Source of the DNA: Tsukamurella sputi
GTDB lineage: Bacteria; Actinomycetota; Actinomycetes; Mycobacteriales; Mycobacteriaceae
Assembly (NCBI RefSeq): GCF_007858445.1
Contig: NZ_VIGV01000004.1
Location: 1 to 64,000 of the forward strand
Direction of reading: 5' to 3'
DNA length: 64,000 bases
Part shown: piece after piece, positions 41,379-50,616 of the stretch
Position numbering within the stretch: the first letter of the stretch is position 1
Layout of the letters: the number at the start of each line of letters is the position of its first letter
The notes under the pieces: model-generated
Database searches by the model: none
What the model saw: only the letters and a program-made list of their open reading frames with translations
What the model was told of the DNA's origin: nothing
Program-made: the position numbers and the translations under genes

Positions 41379-42986
41379 TCAGTGCGGCATGACCATCTGG
41401 CGCTCCGCGGCCTCCGTGTCCGCCGCGTGGGTGCGCGGGAGGAAGAACGCGGGGATGATGCACAGCGCGACCAGGATCGCGGCCACGAAGTAGGTGTTCC
41501 CGAACGCCTCCGCCGCGAACGGCAGGTTCTCGTGCAGGAACTTGTCGAACCCCGCCTCGGTCATCTTCGTAGCACCGTCTGCACGCGACGCGGGGCTGGA
41601 ATTCGCGTAGAACGCGGCCGCGCCCGAGGCGACTTCGCCGCCCTGCGGGCTCGGCATCATCGGGCCCGCGTTGGTCAGCCAGTTGGTGAACAGCACGGAG
41701 AAGATCGCGGTACCCATCGACGCGGCGATCTGCTGGACGATGTTCGTCAGCGTGGAGCCGCGGGAGATGGACTCCGGAGCCAGGGTGCGGATCGCGGCCG
41801 ACATCGTGGGCATCATCGTCATGCCCATGCCGAGGCCCTGAATCAGCAGCGAGCCGAGCAGGATCCAGTACGGCGTCTCCGCCGTCAGCTGGGTGAAGGC
41901 GATCATGCCGCCGGTGATCAGCGCGAGGCCGGTCATGACGAACTTGCCCGGGCCCATCTTGTCGGTGAGCACACCGGCGATCGGCATGGTGAGCATCGCG
42001 CCCAGGCCCTGCGGCGCGAGCAGCAGGCCGGCCATGAGGGTCGACTCGCCGCGGATGCCGATGAAGTACTGCGCGTACAGGATCGAGCTGCCGAAGAAGG
42101 CCATCGCGAACATCGCGAAGGTGATCATGGCGACCGTCATGTTCCGGTTCTTGAACAGCCGCAGGTCGAGCAGCGGCAGCTTGGCGCGCAGCGCCCAGAA
42201 GACGAAGCCGATGATCAGCACGAGGCCGACGGCGGTGGCGGGGATGACCCGACCGGTGTACATCGACGAATCCGACTGCGCCTCGGGGATCGAGGAGATG
42301 CCGAACAGGAACAGCGCGAGGCCGGGCGAGAGCAGCACGAAGCCGACGAGGTCGAACTTCTGGCCCTTCACGGGCTCATCCTTATCCAGCACGAACCAGG
42401 CGTAAGCGATCGCGAGGGCGCCGATCGGGACGTTGATCAGGAAGATCCAGTGCCACGAGAAGGACTCGATCAGCCAGCCGCCGAGGATCGGGCCGCCGAT
42501 GGGGCCGAGCAGCATGGGGATGCCGAGCACGGCCATGACGCGGCCGATGCGCTCCGGACCGGCGGCCCGGGTCAGGATCATCATGCCGAGCGGCATGAGC
42601 ATGCCGCCGCCGAGGCCCTGCAGCACCCGGTACAGGATCAGCAGGTCGATCGAGGTCGCGGTGGCACAGAGCGCGGAGCCGGCCACGAACAGCGCGGTGG
42701 CCGTCATGTAGAGCCGCTTGGTGCCGAAACGGTCGGCGGCCCAGCCGGTCACGGGGATCACGGCGGCCAGGGCCAGGGTGTAGCCGGTCATCGTCCAGGC
42801 GACGGTGGCGGGCGAGGCACCCCACTGCGCCTGGAAGGTGTTCTGCGCGACGGCCACGATCGTCATGTCCAGGATGGCCATGATCGACCCGAGGACGACC
42901 ACGCCGGCCACCATCAGGACTCGCTTGTCGAGCCCCTCACCCGCGTGCGGGATCTCGCTCTTGTCGAGCGTGTTCTCGGTACTCAT
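41379..42986 (-). CDS. MFS multidrug exporter, DHA2 (EmrB/QacA) type
   Basis: A 535-residue protein with about 14 transmembrane helices. Helix 1 carries ILDMTIVAVA, loop 2-3 carries GWAADRFGTKRLY (MFS motif A) and helix 5 carries GPIGGPILGGWLIESFSWHWIFLINVPIG (antiporter motif C). It should export drugs or metabolites with proton influx. Its ATG overlaps the MarR stop, so the pair form a self-regulated operon. M. tuberculosis emrB (Rv0783c) lies at the same place. Confidence 0.9.
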   Translation of the reverse strand: MSTENTLDKSEIPHAGEGLDKRVLMVAGVVVLGSIMAILDMTIVAVAQNTFQAQWGASPATVAWTMTGYTLALAAVIPVTGWAADRFGTKRLYMTATALFVAGSALCATATSIDLLILYRVLQGLGGGMLMPLGMMILTRAAGPERIGRVMAVLGIPMLLGPIGGPILGGWLIESFSWHWIFLINVPIGALAIAYAWFVLDKDEPVKGQKFDLVGFVLLSPGLALFLFGISSIPEAQSDSSMYTGRVIPATAVGLVLIIGFVFWALRAKLPLLDLRLFKNRNMTVAMITFAMFAMAFFGSSILYAQYFIGIRGESTLMAGLLLAPQGLGAMLTMPIAGVLTDKMGPGKFVMTGLALITGGMIAFTQLTAETPYWILLGSLLIQGLGMGMTMMPTMSAAIRTLAPESISRGSTLTNIVQQIAASMGTAIFSVLFTNWLTNAGPMMPSPQGGEVASGAAAFYANSSPASRADGATKMTEAGFDKFLHENLPFAAEAFGNTYFVAAILVALCIIPAFFLPRTHAADTEAAERQMVMPH

Positions 42987-43477
42987 GCGTTCTCTTTCAT
43001 TGCGGTGAAGAAGGGGTTCGGAGGGATCAGGCCCTCGTCGAGGATCTCGACCATCACGTCGTGCAGGCGGGTGCGGAGCGCGAGCGGCAGCCGCTCCGCG
43101 AAACTCAGCACCTCACGGTGCTTGTCGCTGACCGCGGACGCAACTGTTTTTCGCCCGAGATCGGTGATGGTCAGGTTCTTGATCCGGCGGTCCGAGGCGT
43201 CCTCACGCCGATCCACCATCTCGAGCTGGACGAGCTTCTCCACGTTCCGTCCCGTGGCGGCGACGGACAGCCCCAGATCATCGGCGAGCCGGTTGATCGG
43301 GAGTGGGGCCTCGGCGGCCACGAGCTGCAGCAGGATGTGGAACTGGTGCGCGGTGATGTCCGACGACAGCATCGTGCCCAGGCTCTCCTGCGTGACATTG
43401 CACATGAGACGGCCCATGAACTCGCCGAAGACCGCGGTGAGGTCCTCGGGAGTCACGTCCGTGGAGGTTGCTTGCAC
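42983..43477 (-). CDS. MarR family regulator
   Basis: A 164-residue protein. The winged helix reads TAHQFHILLQLVAAEAPLPINRLADDLGLSVAATGRNVEKLVQLEMVDRREDASDRRIKNLTITDLG, with the conserved D-x-R wing. It probably represses itself and the exporter and responds to a small lipophilic ligand. I placed the start at GTG 43477 because a good promoter (TTGTGC, 17 bp, TATCGT) ends 6 nt upstream; a further upstream GTG (43510) would lie within that promoter. Confidence 0.85.
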   Translation of the reverse strand: MQATSTDVTPEDLTAVFGEFMGRLMCNVTQESLGTMLSSDITAHQFHILLQLVAAEAPLPINRLADDLGLSVAATGRNVEKLVQLEMVDRREDASDRRIKNLTITDLGRKTVASAVSDKHREVLSFAERLPLALRTRLHDVMVEILDEGLIPPNPFFTAMKENA

Positions 43478-43483
43478 CCCAAA

Positions 43484-43512
43484 ACGATAACTCTCGCGCA
43501 ACCATTGCACAA
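43484..43512 (-). promoter_or_regulatory. marR-exporter promoter with internal palindrome
   Basis: On the minus strand, -35 TTGTGC (43512-43507), a 17-bp spacer and -10 TATCGT (43489-43484) make a near-consensus promoter. The palindrome GCAACCATTGC (43498-43508) lies between them, a likely MarR operator giving autorepression. Confidence 0.6.
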
Positions 43513-43545
43513 ACGAGATAGATGTGTCGTGCGTTACATTCCGCG

Positions 43546-43551
43546 TAGGCT
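43546..43551 (+). promoter_or_regulatory. -10 hexamer of glutathione peroxidase gene (leaderless)
   Basis: TAGGCT lies 6 nt before the ATG at 43558, identical to the pirin -10. Confidence 0.5.
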
Positions 43552-43557
43552 CGGGGC

Positions 43558-44049
43558 ATGACCGCTCTGGATTCGATCGCCCTCACCACGCTCGACGGTG
43601 CCGCCACTTCCCTCACCGACTACGCGGGCCGCGCCGTGCTCGTCGTCAACGTCGCCAGCAAGTGCGGCCTGACCCCGCAGTACGCCGGCCTCGAGGCGCT
43701 GGCGACCCGCTACGCCGACCGCGGCCTGACGGTGCTCGGTGTGCCGTGCAACCAGTTCGCCGGTCAGGAGCCCGGCACGGCGGAGGAGATCGCCACCTTC
43801 TGCTCGACGAGCTACGGCGTCACCTTCCCGCTGCTCGCGAAGACCGACGTCAACGGCGACGATCGCCATCCCCTGTACGCCGAGCTGACCAAGACCGCCG
43901 ACGCCGAGGGCGAAGCGGGCGATGTGCAGTGGAACTTCGAGAAGTTCCTCATCGCGCCCGACCATGCGAGCGTGCAGCGCTTCCGGCCTCGTACGGAGCC
44001 CGAGTCGCCCGAGGTCGTCGGGGCGATCGAGGCGCTCCTCCCCGCCTGA
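43558..44049 (+). CDS. Glutathione peroxidase-family thiol peroxidase
   Basis: A 163-residue protein with the Cys-type peroxidatic residue C36 in NVASKCGLTPQY, Q70 in CNQFAGQEPG, W125-N126 in VQWNFEKFL, and a candidate resolving C82. Bacterial Cys-GPx enzymes usually use thioredoxin rather than glutathione. It protects against hydroperoxides. It diverges from the MarR gene across an 80-bp gap and is probably leaderless. Confidence 0.93.
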   Translation: MTALDSIALTTLDGAATSLTDYAGRAVLVVNVASKCGLTPQYAGLEALATRYADRGLTVLGVPCNQFAGQEPGTAEEIATFCSTSYGVTFPLLAKTDVNGDDRHPLYAELTKTADAEGEAGDVQWNFEKFLIAPDHASVQRFRPRTEPESPEVVGAIEALLPA

Positions 44050-44119
44050 ACAGCGAGTTGGGCGACACGTAACCTTCCATCCCCGAACCGGTAAGGAAGG
44101 GGGCGCACACTCGGCAACC

Positions 44120-44818
44120 ATGAGTTCGCCGCTGTACGTCTCCGTCTCCGCCCTCTCCGACGCCACCCGTGCCGGCGCCGAGCGGTTCGCGGCGCACATG
44201 GACGAGCGCGGCGTGCCCGTCTCGCTCCTGGTCGCGCCGCGCCTCAAGGGCAAGTACAAGCTGGTCGACGACCCGTCGACCCAGGCCTTCCTGCGCGAGC
44301 GACGGGCGGCGGGCGACGCGATCGTGCTCAACGGGTACGACCAGGCGGCCACGAAGCGCCGCCGGGCGGAGTTCTCGACGCTCGGCGCCCACGAGGCGAA
44401 GCTGCGGCTCGCCGCCGCCGACCGGGTGCTCGAGACGGTGGGGCTGCGCACGCGCGTCTTCGCGGCGCCGCGCTGGAACGCCTCCACAGGTGCGGTGCTC
44501 GCGCTGCCCGACGCGGGCTTCCGGCTCAACCTCGGCTACACCGCGATCACCGACCTCGTCGCCGGCGAGGAGGAGAAGGCCCGCGTCCTGGGCATCGGCG
44601 ACGGCTTCCTCAGCGAGCCCTGGTGGTGCCGCGCGCTGCTCGCACAGGCCAACCGCATCGCCCGGCGGGGCGGTGTGCTCCGGCTGGCCGTCGACGCCCG
44701 GCGCCTCGAGTCCTCGACGGTCTCGCGCACGATGCTCGACGCGGTCGATCTCGCCCTGCATCACGGCGCCCGGCCCGCGGTGTACGAGCACCGGGCGAAG
44801 GTGCTGGTCGCCGCTTAG
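44120..44818 (+). CDS. DUF2334 polysaccharide-deacetylase-like protein
   Basis: A 232-residue protein: YVSVSALSDATRAGAERFAAHMDERGVPVSLLVAPRLKGKYKL, then GDAIVLNGYDQ and PRWNASTGAVLALPDAGFRLNL. The layout matches DUF2334, a group with the NodB-like deacetylase barrel. The expected DD or HxxxH metal residues are not obvious, so catalysis is uncertain. Its stop overlaps the stop of the convergent gene by 3 bp. Confidence 0.7.
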   Translation: MSSPLYVSVSALSDATRAGAERFAAHMDERGVPVSLLVAPRLKGKYKLVDDPSTQAFLRERRAAGDAIVLNGYDQAATKRRRAEFSTLGAHEAKLRLAAADRVLETVGLRTRVFAAPRWNASTGAVLALPDAGFRLNLGYTAITDLVAGEEEKARVLGIGDGFLSEPWWCRALLAQANRIARRGGVLRLAVDARRLESSTVSRTMLDAVDLALHHGARPAVYEHRAKVLVAA

Positions 44819-45462
44819 ACCTGCACCGAGTCCTCCGCGGCCCAGCGGAGGAATTCGGCACCGTCGGGACGCATCTCGTCCAGCCGGCCGAGGTAGACCC
44901 CCGCGCCCTGTTCGGTGAGGAGCGCGTCGTGGATCGGCACCGCGGTGGCCGGGCGCACGGCGCGGAAGAAGTCGATGGTCTCGCTGATCCGGCACCACGG
45001 CGCGTTCACGGGTAGGCCGAGGACGTCGACGCGCACGTCCTCGGGCACGTGCAGGGCGTCGCCGGGGTGGTAGAAGCGGCCGATCCGCTCCTCGTCGCCC
45101 AGGAGCACCGAGGTGTTGTCGATCGTCGGGATGTCCGGGTGGATCACGGCGTGCACCCCACCCACGGCGCGGGCGATGAGGTTGCCGATCCCGTAGTCGT
45201 GGCCCGGCACCGCGGCGATCCAGCGGCCGCCGCGCGTGGCCGCGGTGGTCGGGTCGGCGAACAACTGCGCTTCGGGGTTGGCGTCGACGAGGGCGTCGAT
45301 GCGCTCGGGATCGAGGTGGTCCGGGTGCTGGTGCGTGACGATGATCGCGTCGAGATCCGTGAGGCCCTCGAAGCCCGTGGAGAAGGTGCCGGGATCGAAC
45401 AGGACCCGGGTGTCGGACATCTCCACGAGGACGCAGGAATGGCGGAAGTGGGTGAGTCGCAT
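44815..45462 (-). CDS. MBL-fold metallo-hydrolase
   Basis: A 215-residue protein: MRLTHFRHSCVLVEMSDTRVLFDPG, then the metal motif THQHPDHLD (H-x-H-x-D-H), DNTSVLLGDEERIGRFYHPGDAL and a C-terminal histidine in VPIHDALL. This matches small UlaG-like metallo-hydrolases; the substrate is unknown. ATG 45462 lies 6 nt behind CATACT, so it is likely leaderless. It diverges from purS. Confidence 0.85.
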   Translation of the reverse strand: MRLTHFRHSCVLVEMSDTRVLFDPGTFSTGFEGLTDLDAIIVTHQHPDHLDPERIDALVDANPEAQLFADPTTAATRGGRWIAAVPGHDYGIGNLIARAVGGVHAVIHPDIPTIDNTSVLLGDEERIGRFYHPGDALHVPEDVRVDVLGLPVNAPWCRISETIDFFRAVRPATAVPIHDALLTEQGAGVYLGRLDEMRPDGAEFLRWAAEDSVQV

Positions 45463-45544
45463 GCGCCCAGTATGCGCCGGTAAACTACGCCGTGAAGCGC
45501 GATCGACACCCGAGCGCGCGGTCGAATCGAGAGGGAGCCGCAAC

Positions 45545-45784
45545 GTGGCACGGATTGTGGTGGACGTGATGCCGAAGGCCGAGATCCTGGACCCGCAGGG
45601 GAAGGCGATCGTGGGTGCGCTCGACCGCCTCGGTTTCGCCGGCGTCACGGATGTGCGGCAGGGCAAGCGGTTCGAGCTCGAGGTCGACGGCGACCTCAGT
45701 GACGAGCAGCTCGAGAAGATCGCCGCCGACGTGCTCACGAACACCGTGATCGAGGACTTCACCGTCACGCGGGTGAACGCATGA
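45545..45784 (+). CDS. purS: FGAM synthetase subunit PurS
   Basis: A 79-residue subunit ([30 protein letters not shown], then [15 protein letters not shown]). PurS links PurQ and PurL in the multi-subunit FGAM synthetase and helps channel ammonia. GTG 45545 has GAGGGAG upstream. A TAAACT hexamer about 60 nt earlier may be the promoter. It overlaps purQ by 4 bp. Confidence 0.95.
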   Translation: MARIVVDVMPKAEILDPQGKAIVGALDRLGFAGVTDVRQGKRFELEVDGDLSDEQLEKIAADVLTNTVIEDFTVTRVNA

Positions 45785-46455
45785 CGCGCGTCGGCGTCAT
45801 CACCTTCCCCGGCACGCTCGACGACGTCGACGCGGCGCGCGCGGTGGAGCGGGCGGGCGGCGAGGCCGTCGCCCTCTGGCACAAGGACCACGACCTGAAG
45901 GGCGTCGACGCGGTCGTCGTTCCCGGCGGCTTCTCCTACGGCGACTACCTGCGCGCCGGCGCCATCGCCTCGCTCGCCCCGGTGATGACCGAGGTGGTCG
46001 AGGCCGCGGGCAAGGGCATGCCGGTGCTCGGCATCTGCAACGGATTCCAGATCCTCTGCGAGGCGGGCCTGCTCCCGGGCGCGCTGACCCGCAACGAGGG
46101 CCTGCACTTCGTCTGCCGCGACCAGTGGCTGCGCGTCGAGGCGACGAACACCGCATGGACCTCCCGCTACGAGGCGGGCGCCGAGATCCTGGTCCCCGTC
46201 AAGAACGCCGAGGGGCGCTTCCAGGCGTCCGAGGCCGTGCTCGACGAGCTCGAGGGGGAGGGTCGCGTCGCCTTCCGCTACGTCGGCGGCAACCCCAACG
46301 GTTCGCAGCGCGACATCGCCGGCATCGCCTCGGCGAACGGTCGCATCGTCGGCCTGATGCCGCACCCGGAGCACGCCACCGAGGCGCTCACCGGCCCGTC
46401 CGACGACGGCCTGGGCATCTTCTACTCCGCGCTGGACGCGGTGCTGTCGGCCTGA
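45781..46455 (+). CDS. purQ: FGAM synthetase glutaminase subunit PurQ
   Basis: A 224-residue class I glutamine amidotransferase. C86 in LGICNGFQ is the nucleophile, with H195 and E197 in MPHPEHA completing the triad. It releases ammonia for FGAM synthesis by PurL, whose gene is not next to it. The ATG overlaps purS (ATGA). Confidence 0.97.
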   Translation: MTRVGVITFPGTLDDVDAARAVERAGGEAVALWHKDHDLKGVDAVVVPGGFSYGDYLRAGAIASLAPVMTEVVEAAGKGMPVLGICNGFQILCEAGLLPGALTRNEGLHFVCRDQWLRVEATNTAWTSRYEAGAEILVPVKNAEGRFQASEAVLDELEGEGRVAFRYVGGNPNGSQRDIAGIASANGRIVGLMPHPEHATEALTGPSDDGLGIFYSALDAVLSA

Positions 46456-47735
46456 TGGCGGGCTCGGCGGCAGCGACCACTGCATCCCCGGAGGGCCTCT
46501 GCGCTTTCGTCGACGCCTCGCCGTCGCCCTTCCACGTCGTGGAGACCACGGGGGCGCGCCTGCGCTCCGCCGGTTACTCCGAGCTCGCCGAGGGCGACCG
46601 CTGGCCCGCCGCGGGCAAGCACTACGTGGTCCGGGGCGGTTCGATCGTCGCCTTCGACACGTCCGGTTTCTCGCCCGACGGTGCCTTCCGCATCGTCGGC
46701 GGCCACACCGACAGCCCCAACCTGCGGGTCAAGCAGCACCCCGACCTGGAGCAGGCGGGCCTGGCGCTGGTCGGGCTCGAACCTTACGGCGGGGCCTGGC
46801 TCAACTCCTGGCTCGACCGCGATCTCGGCCTCTCCGGTCGGCTCTCGTTCCGAGGCGCCGACGGTGCCGGGACCGCTCTGGTCCGCATCGACGAGCCCGT
46901 GCTCCGCGTGCCGCAGCTCGCGATCCACCTCTCCGAGAACCGCAAGGGCGTGGAGCTGGATCCGCAGCGGCACGTCAACGCGATCCGCGGCGTGGGCGCG
47001 AAGGGGCCGTTCGTGGACGTCGTCGCCGAAGCGGCGGGCATCGATCCGGCGCTCGTCCTCGGCTGGGAGCTGATGACCCATGACCTCACGCCCAGTCGCG
47101 TGATCGGGGCCGACGGCGACCTGCTCTCGGCGCCCCGCCTCGACAATCAGGGCACCTGCTACGCCGGCACCGAGGCGCTCGTCGCTGCGCCCGCGGTGGA
47201 GGGCGTCACGCCCGTGCTCGCGCTCTTCGATCACGAGGAGGTCGGCTCCGGCTCCGATCGCGGTGCGGCCTCGGACCTGCTGCTGACGGTGCTCGAGCGG
47301 ATCCTGCTCGCGGCCGGCGGCGATCGCGAGGACTTCCTCCGCGTGATGAGCCGTTCGGTGTGCGCCTCGGGCGATATGGCGCACGCGACGCATCCGAGCT
47401 ACCCCAATCGGCACGAGCCGGCGCACCGCATCGCGGTCAACGGCGGCCCGGTGCTCAAGGTGAACCAGAACCTGCGGTACGCCTCGGACGCGGTGGGCGA
47501 GGCCGTCTTCGGTATCGCCGCCGAGCAGGCGGGCGTGCCCCTGCAGCGCTACGTGCACCGTGCGGACCTGCCGTGCGGCTCGACGATCGGCCCGATCACC
47601 GCGGCCCGCACGGGCCTCACGACGGTCGACGTGGGGGCTCCCCAGCTCGCGATGCACAGCGCCCGCGAGCTCATGGGCTCCGCAGACGTCGCGATGTACG
47701 CGGCGGCGCTGAGCGCCTTCCTCGCCCCGGTCTGA
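46455..47735 (+). CDS. apeB: M18 family aminopeptidase
   Basis: A 426-residue zinc aminopeptidase. Metal and catalytic motifs: [13 protein letters not shown] (first metal His/Asp), [14 protein letters not shown] (bridging Asp), [16 protein letters not shown] (Glu pair) and [15 protein letters not shown] (His). It removes N-terminal acidic or neutral residues from peptides in the cytosol. The ATG overlaps the purQ stop by one base. M. tuberculosis pepC (Rv0800) lies nearby in the same order. Confidence 0.93.
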   Translation: MAGSAAATTASPEGLCAFVDASPSPFHVVETTGARLRSAGYSELAEGDRWPAAGKHYVVRGGSIVAFDTSGFSPDGAFRIVGGHTDSPNLRVKQHPDLEQAGLALVGLEPYGGAWLNSWLDRDLGLSGRLSFRGADGAGTALVRIDEPVLRVPQLAIHLSENRKGVELDPQRHVNAIRGVGAKGPFVDVVAEAAGIDPALVLGWELMTHDLTPSRVIGADGDLLSAPRLDNQGTCYAGTEALVAAPAVEGVTPVLALFDHEEVGSGSDRGAASDLLLTVLERILLAAGGDREDFLRVMSRSVCASGDMAHATHPSYPNRHEPAHRIAVNGGPVLKVNQNLRYASDAVGEAVFGIAAEQAGVPLQRYVHRADLPCGSTIGPITAARTGLTTVDVGAPQLAMHSARELMGSADVAMYAAALSAFLAPV

Positions 47736-47792
47736 TCCCGGGACGCGAGCCGACACGCCTCCCCGAGTGAACTGCGCCTCACCGGAGTCGGT

Positions 47793-47798
47793 TAGTGT
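47793..47798 (+). promoter_or_regulatory. -10 hexamer of the permease gene
   Basis: TAGTGT lies 8 nt before the ATG at 47807; no Shine-Dalgarno sequence is seen. Confidence 0.4.
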
Positions 47799-47806
47799 CC
47801 AGTTTC

Positions 47807-49279
47807 ATGACCACCTCACCTGCGGCCCCGTCGAACCCGGAGGAGGGTGAGCAGCTCACCCGAGCCCTGAGCAACCGCCACATCCAGCTCATCGCGATCG
47901 GCGGTGCGATCGGCACCGGCCTGTTCATGGGCTCCGGCAAGACGATCTCGGTGGCCGGCCCGTCGGTCATCTTCGTCTACATGGTGATCGGCTTCATGCT
48001 CTACTTCGTGATGCGCGCCATGGGAGAGCTGCTGCTCAGCCGCACCGGCTACCGCAACTTCTCGGACTTCGCCGGCGACATCCTCGGCCCCTGGGCCGCG
48101 CACTTCACCGGATGGACCTACTGGTTCTGCTGGGTGGTCACCGCCGTCGCCGACGTGGTGGTCATCGCGTCCGTATACATCACCTTCTGGGCCAAGGACG
48201 TTCCCCCGTGGATCCCCGCGGTGGCCGTGATCGTGCTGCTCATCGGCCTGAACCTGCCCACGGTCCGCGCCTTCGGCGAGACCGAGTTCTGGTTCGCCAT
48301 GATCAAGATCGTCGCGATCGTCGCGCTCATCGTCGTCGGCGCGGTGCTCATCATCACCGGCTTCGAGCACGACGGCGCCCGCGCCTCGCTCGCCAATCTG
48401 TGGGAGCACGGCGGCATGTTCCCGCAGGGCTTCATGGGTTTCGTCGCCGGTTTCCAGATCGCCGTCTTCGCCTTCGTCGGCATCGAGCTCGTGGGCACCG
48501 CGGCCGCGGAGACGAAGAACCCCGAGAAGAACCTGCCGCGCGCGATCAACGCCATCCCGATCCGCATCCTGCTGTTCTACGTCGGCTCGCTGATCATCCT
48601 CATGTCCGTGGTGCCGTGGGACCGCTTCAGCAAGGACGAGTCGCCGTTCGTCATGCTCTTCACCCTCGCCGGGCTCGGCGCCGCCGCGCACCTGGTGAAC
48701 GCGGTCGTGCTCACCTCGGCCATGTCGTCGGCGAACTCGGGCATCTACTCCACCTCGCGCATGGTCTACGGGCTGGCGACCGAGGGCGACGCCCCGAAGA
48801 TCTTCGCGAAGCTCTCGGGCCGCAAGGTGCCGCAGAACGCCCTCTTCCTCACGGGCGTGATGATGCTGTCCTCGGTGGTGCTGCTGGGCTTCGGTCTCGA
48901 CAAGTCGGCCGGCTTCACCGTGGTCACCACGGTCTCGTCGCTGTGCTTCATGTTCGTCTGGACCATCATCCTGGTCAGCTACCTGGTGTACCGCTCGCGC
49001 CGGCCTCAGCTGCACGCCGAGAGCACCTTCAAGATGCCGCTCGGCACCGTGATGCCGTGGATCGTCTTCGCCTTCTTCCTGTTCCTGCTCTGGGCCTTCA
49101 CCCGCGAGACGGACACCCTGCAGGCGATGCTCGTCACGCCGATCTGGTTCCTCATCGTGGGTGCGGCCTACCTCGTGCTGCGCCGCAATCCGGAGCACCT
49201 CGCCGCGCGAGAGGCCTTCGCCGCCCGCGTCGCGGAGGAGAAGAAGGCCGCCGCGCAGTGGCGGGCCGCGCAGGGCTGA
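47807..49279 (+). CDS. cycA: D-serine/D-alanine/glycine permease, CycA-like
   Basis: A 490-residue APC-superfamily transporter with 12 helices. The opening LSNRHIQLIAIGGAIGTGLFMGSGKTIS, GPWAAHFTGWTYWFCWVVTAVADV, and GFQIAVFAFVGIELVGTAAAETKNPEKNLPRAINAIPIRI follow E. coli CycA closely, much closer than other amino-acid permeases. It imports glycine, D-alanine and D-serine (and D-cycloserine) with protons. The gene stands alone, convergent with dinB. Confidence 0.88.
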   Translation: MTTSPAAPSNPEEGEQLTRALSNRHIQLIAIGGAIGTGLFMGSGKTISVAGPSVIFVYMVIGFMLYFVMRAMGELLLSRTGYRNFSDFAGDILGPWAAHFTGWTYWFCWVVTAVADVVVIASVYITFWAKDVPPWIPAVAVIVLLIGLNLPTVRAFGETEFWFAMIKIVAIVALIVVGAVLIITGFEHDGARASLANLWEHGGMFPQGFMGFVAGFQIAVFAFVGIELVGTAAAETKNPEKNLPRAINAIPIRILLFYVGSLIILMSVVPWDRFSKDESPFVMLFTLAGLGAAAHLVNAVVLTSAMSSANSGIYSTSRMVYGLATEGDAPKIFAKLSGRKVPQNALFLTGVMMLSSVVLLGFGLDKSAGFTVVTTVSSLCFMFVWTIILVSYLVYRSRRPQLHAESTFKMPLGTVMPWIVFAFFLFLLWAFTRETDTLQAMLVTPIWFLIVGAAYLVLRRNPEHLAAREAFAARVAEEKKAAAQWRAAQG

Positions 49280-49285
49280 GCGCCC

Positions 49286-50497
49286 TCAGTCCTGCTCCGC
49301 GAGCATCGGCGCGTCCGGACCCAGCGGACGGTGCAGGAGCGAGCCGCGGGTGATCGCCGCTCGGCCGAACCGGTGGCGCAGCGAGTCCATGGCCAGGTCC
49401 AGATCGGTGTCGTGCCCGCCGCCGTCGAAGGGCAGCGTCAGCTGGACGGCTCCGTGGTTCTCCAGGTTCGCCAGCGACAGCCCGATCAGCGTGCAGCCGC
49501 GTTCGCGGACCAGCGGCATGGCCTCGTCGAGCAGTGCCCGGGCCGTGGCGAGCACGACCTCCGTCTGATCGGTCGGCTCGCGCAGCGAGCGTGACCGGGT
49601 GACCGCCGTGAAGTCGTCGAACCGCAGCCGCAGTTCGACGGTGCGCGTGACGCGCCCGGCGGCGCGCAGGCGCTCGCCCAGGCGATCCACGATCGCGAGC
49701 GCGGTGCCCTCGAGCTCGGTCTCCGACTTCGTCCGCCGGCCCAGTGCCCGCTGGGCGCCGATCGACTTGCGCCGCCGCCCGGTGTCGACTCGGCGCGGGT
49801 CGTGCGCCATCGACAGCGCGTACAGGTGCCGCGCGGTGCCGCGCCCGAGGAAGGCGGCGAGGCGGTGCTCGCCCAGTTCCGCGATCTGCCCGACGGTGAC
49901 GATCCCCACCTCGTGCAGACGGGCCTCCGTCTTCGGGCCGACGCCCCACAGACGCCGCACCGGGAGCGGGTGCAGGAACTGCAGTTCGGTGCCGGGCGGG
50001 ACCTCGAGCAGGCCATCGGGCTTACCGACGGCGCTCGCGACCTTGGCCAGGAACTTGCTGCGCGCGACGCCGACGGTGATCGGCAGCCCGACCTCCGTGC
50101 GCACCCGCTCGCGCAGCCGCGCCGCGATCTGCACCGGGGTGCCGCGGATGGTGCGGAGGCCGGCCACGTCGAGGAAGGCCTCGTCGACCGAGAGACCCTC
50201 CACCAGCGGGGTGGTGTCCCGGAAGATCTCGAAGACGCGTCGGCTGGCCTCCATGTACGCGTCGAACCGGGGAGGCTGGGTGATCGCGAAGGGCGCGAGG
50301 GCCAGGGCCTCACGGTGCGGCATCGGCGAGCGGACGCCCTTCGCCTTCGCCTCGTAGCTCGCCGCGAGCACCACGCCCGAGCCGACGAGGACCGGGCGGC
50401 CCCGCAGCCACGGGTGGTCGCGCTGTTCGACCGAGGCGTAGAAGGAGTCGAGATCCGCGTGCAGGATCGACGCTTCGGCCCGCGCGTCGATGCTCAT
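49286..50497 (-). CDS. dinB: DNA polymerase IV (Y family)
   Basis: A 403-residue translesion polymerase. Catalytic residues are in ILHADLDSFYASVEQ (D15, D17) and LSVDEAFLDVAG (D and E). The GVGPKTEARLHEVGI helix-hairpin-helix, the little-finger domain and a terminal clamp-binding motif QLTLPF are all present. The clamp motif suggests DinB1-type rather than the clamp-less DinB2. ATG 50497 lies 6 nt behind GATACT, so it may be leaderless. No SOS box is apparent. Confidence 0.93.
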   Translation of the reverse strand: MSIDARAEASILHADLDSFYASVEQRDHPWLRGRPVLVGSGVVLAASYEAKAKGVRSPMPHREALALAPFAITQPPRFDAYMEASRRVFEIFRDTTPLVEGLSVDEAFLDVAGLRTIRGTPVQIAARLRERVRTEVGLPITVGVARSKFLAKVASAVGKPDGLLEVPPGTELQFLHPLPVRRLWGVGPKTEARLHEVGIVTVGQIAELGEHRLAAFLGRGTARHLYALSMAHDPRRVDTGRRRKSIGAQRALGRRTKSETELEGTALAIVDRLGERLRAAGRVTRTVELRLRFDDFTAVTRSRSLREPTDQTEVVLATARALLDEAMPLVRERGCTLIGLSLANLENHGAVQLTLPFDGGGHDTDLDLAMDSLRHRFGRAAITRGSLLHRPLGPDAPMLAEQD

Positions 50498-50553
50498 AGG
50501 CGCAGTATCGCGCCGGGGTCCGACAAGTGCCGGTGCGAGGGGCTTGCGCAGAA

Positions 50554-50585
50554 CTGACTCATGAGTAAGGTTACTTCAAAGTCAG
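50554..50585. promoter_or_regulatory. 32-bp dyad upstream of the acyl-CoA-reductase-like gene
   Basis: Outer arms CTGACT (50554-50559) and AGTCAG (50580-50585), and inner arms GTAA (50565-50568) and TTAC (50571-50574), share one centre at 50569.5. At least 11 of 16 positions match between halves. It lies 32 bp before the start codon and looks like a TetR-type operator. Confidence 0.55.
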
Positions 50586-50616
50586 TTGCTGAGAGCCTCA
50601 CCGAGGAGTCGCACAC

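Noticed and set aside
50500-50560. SOS (LexA) box for dinB
   Set aside because: No GAAC-N4-GTTC sequence is present upstream of dinB; only a leaderless -10 is visible.
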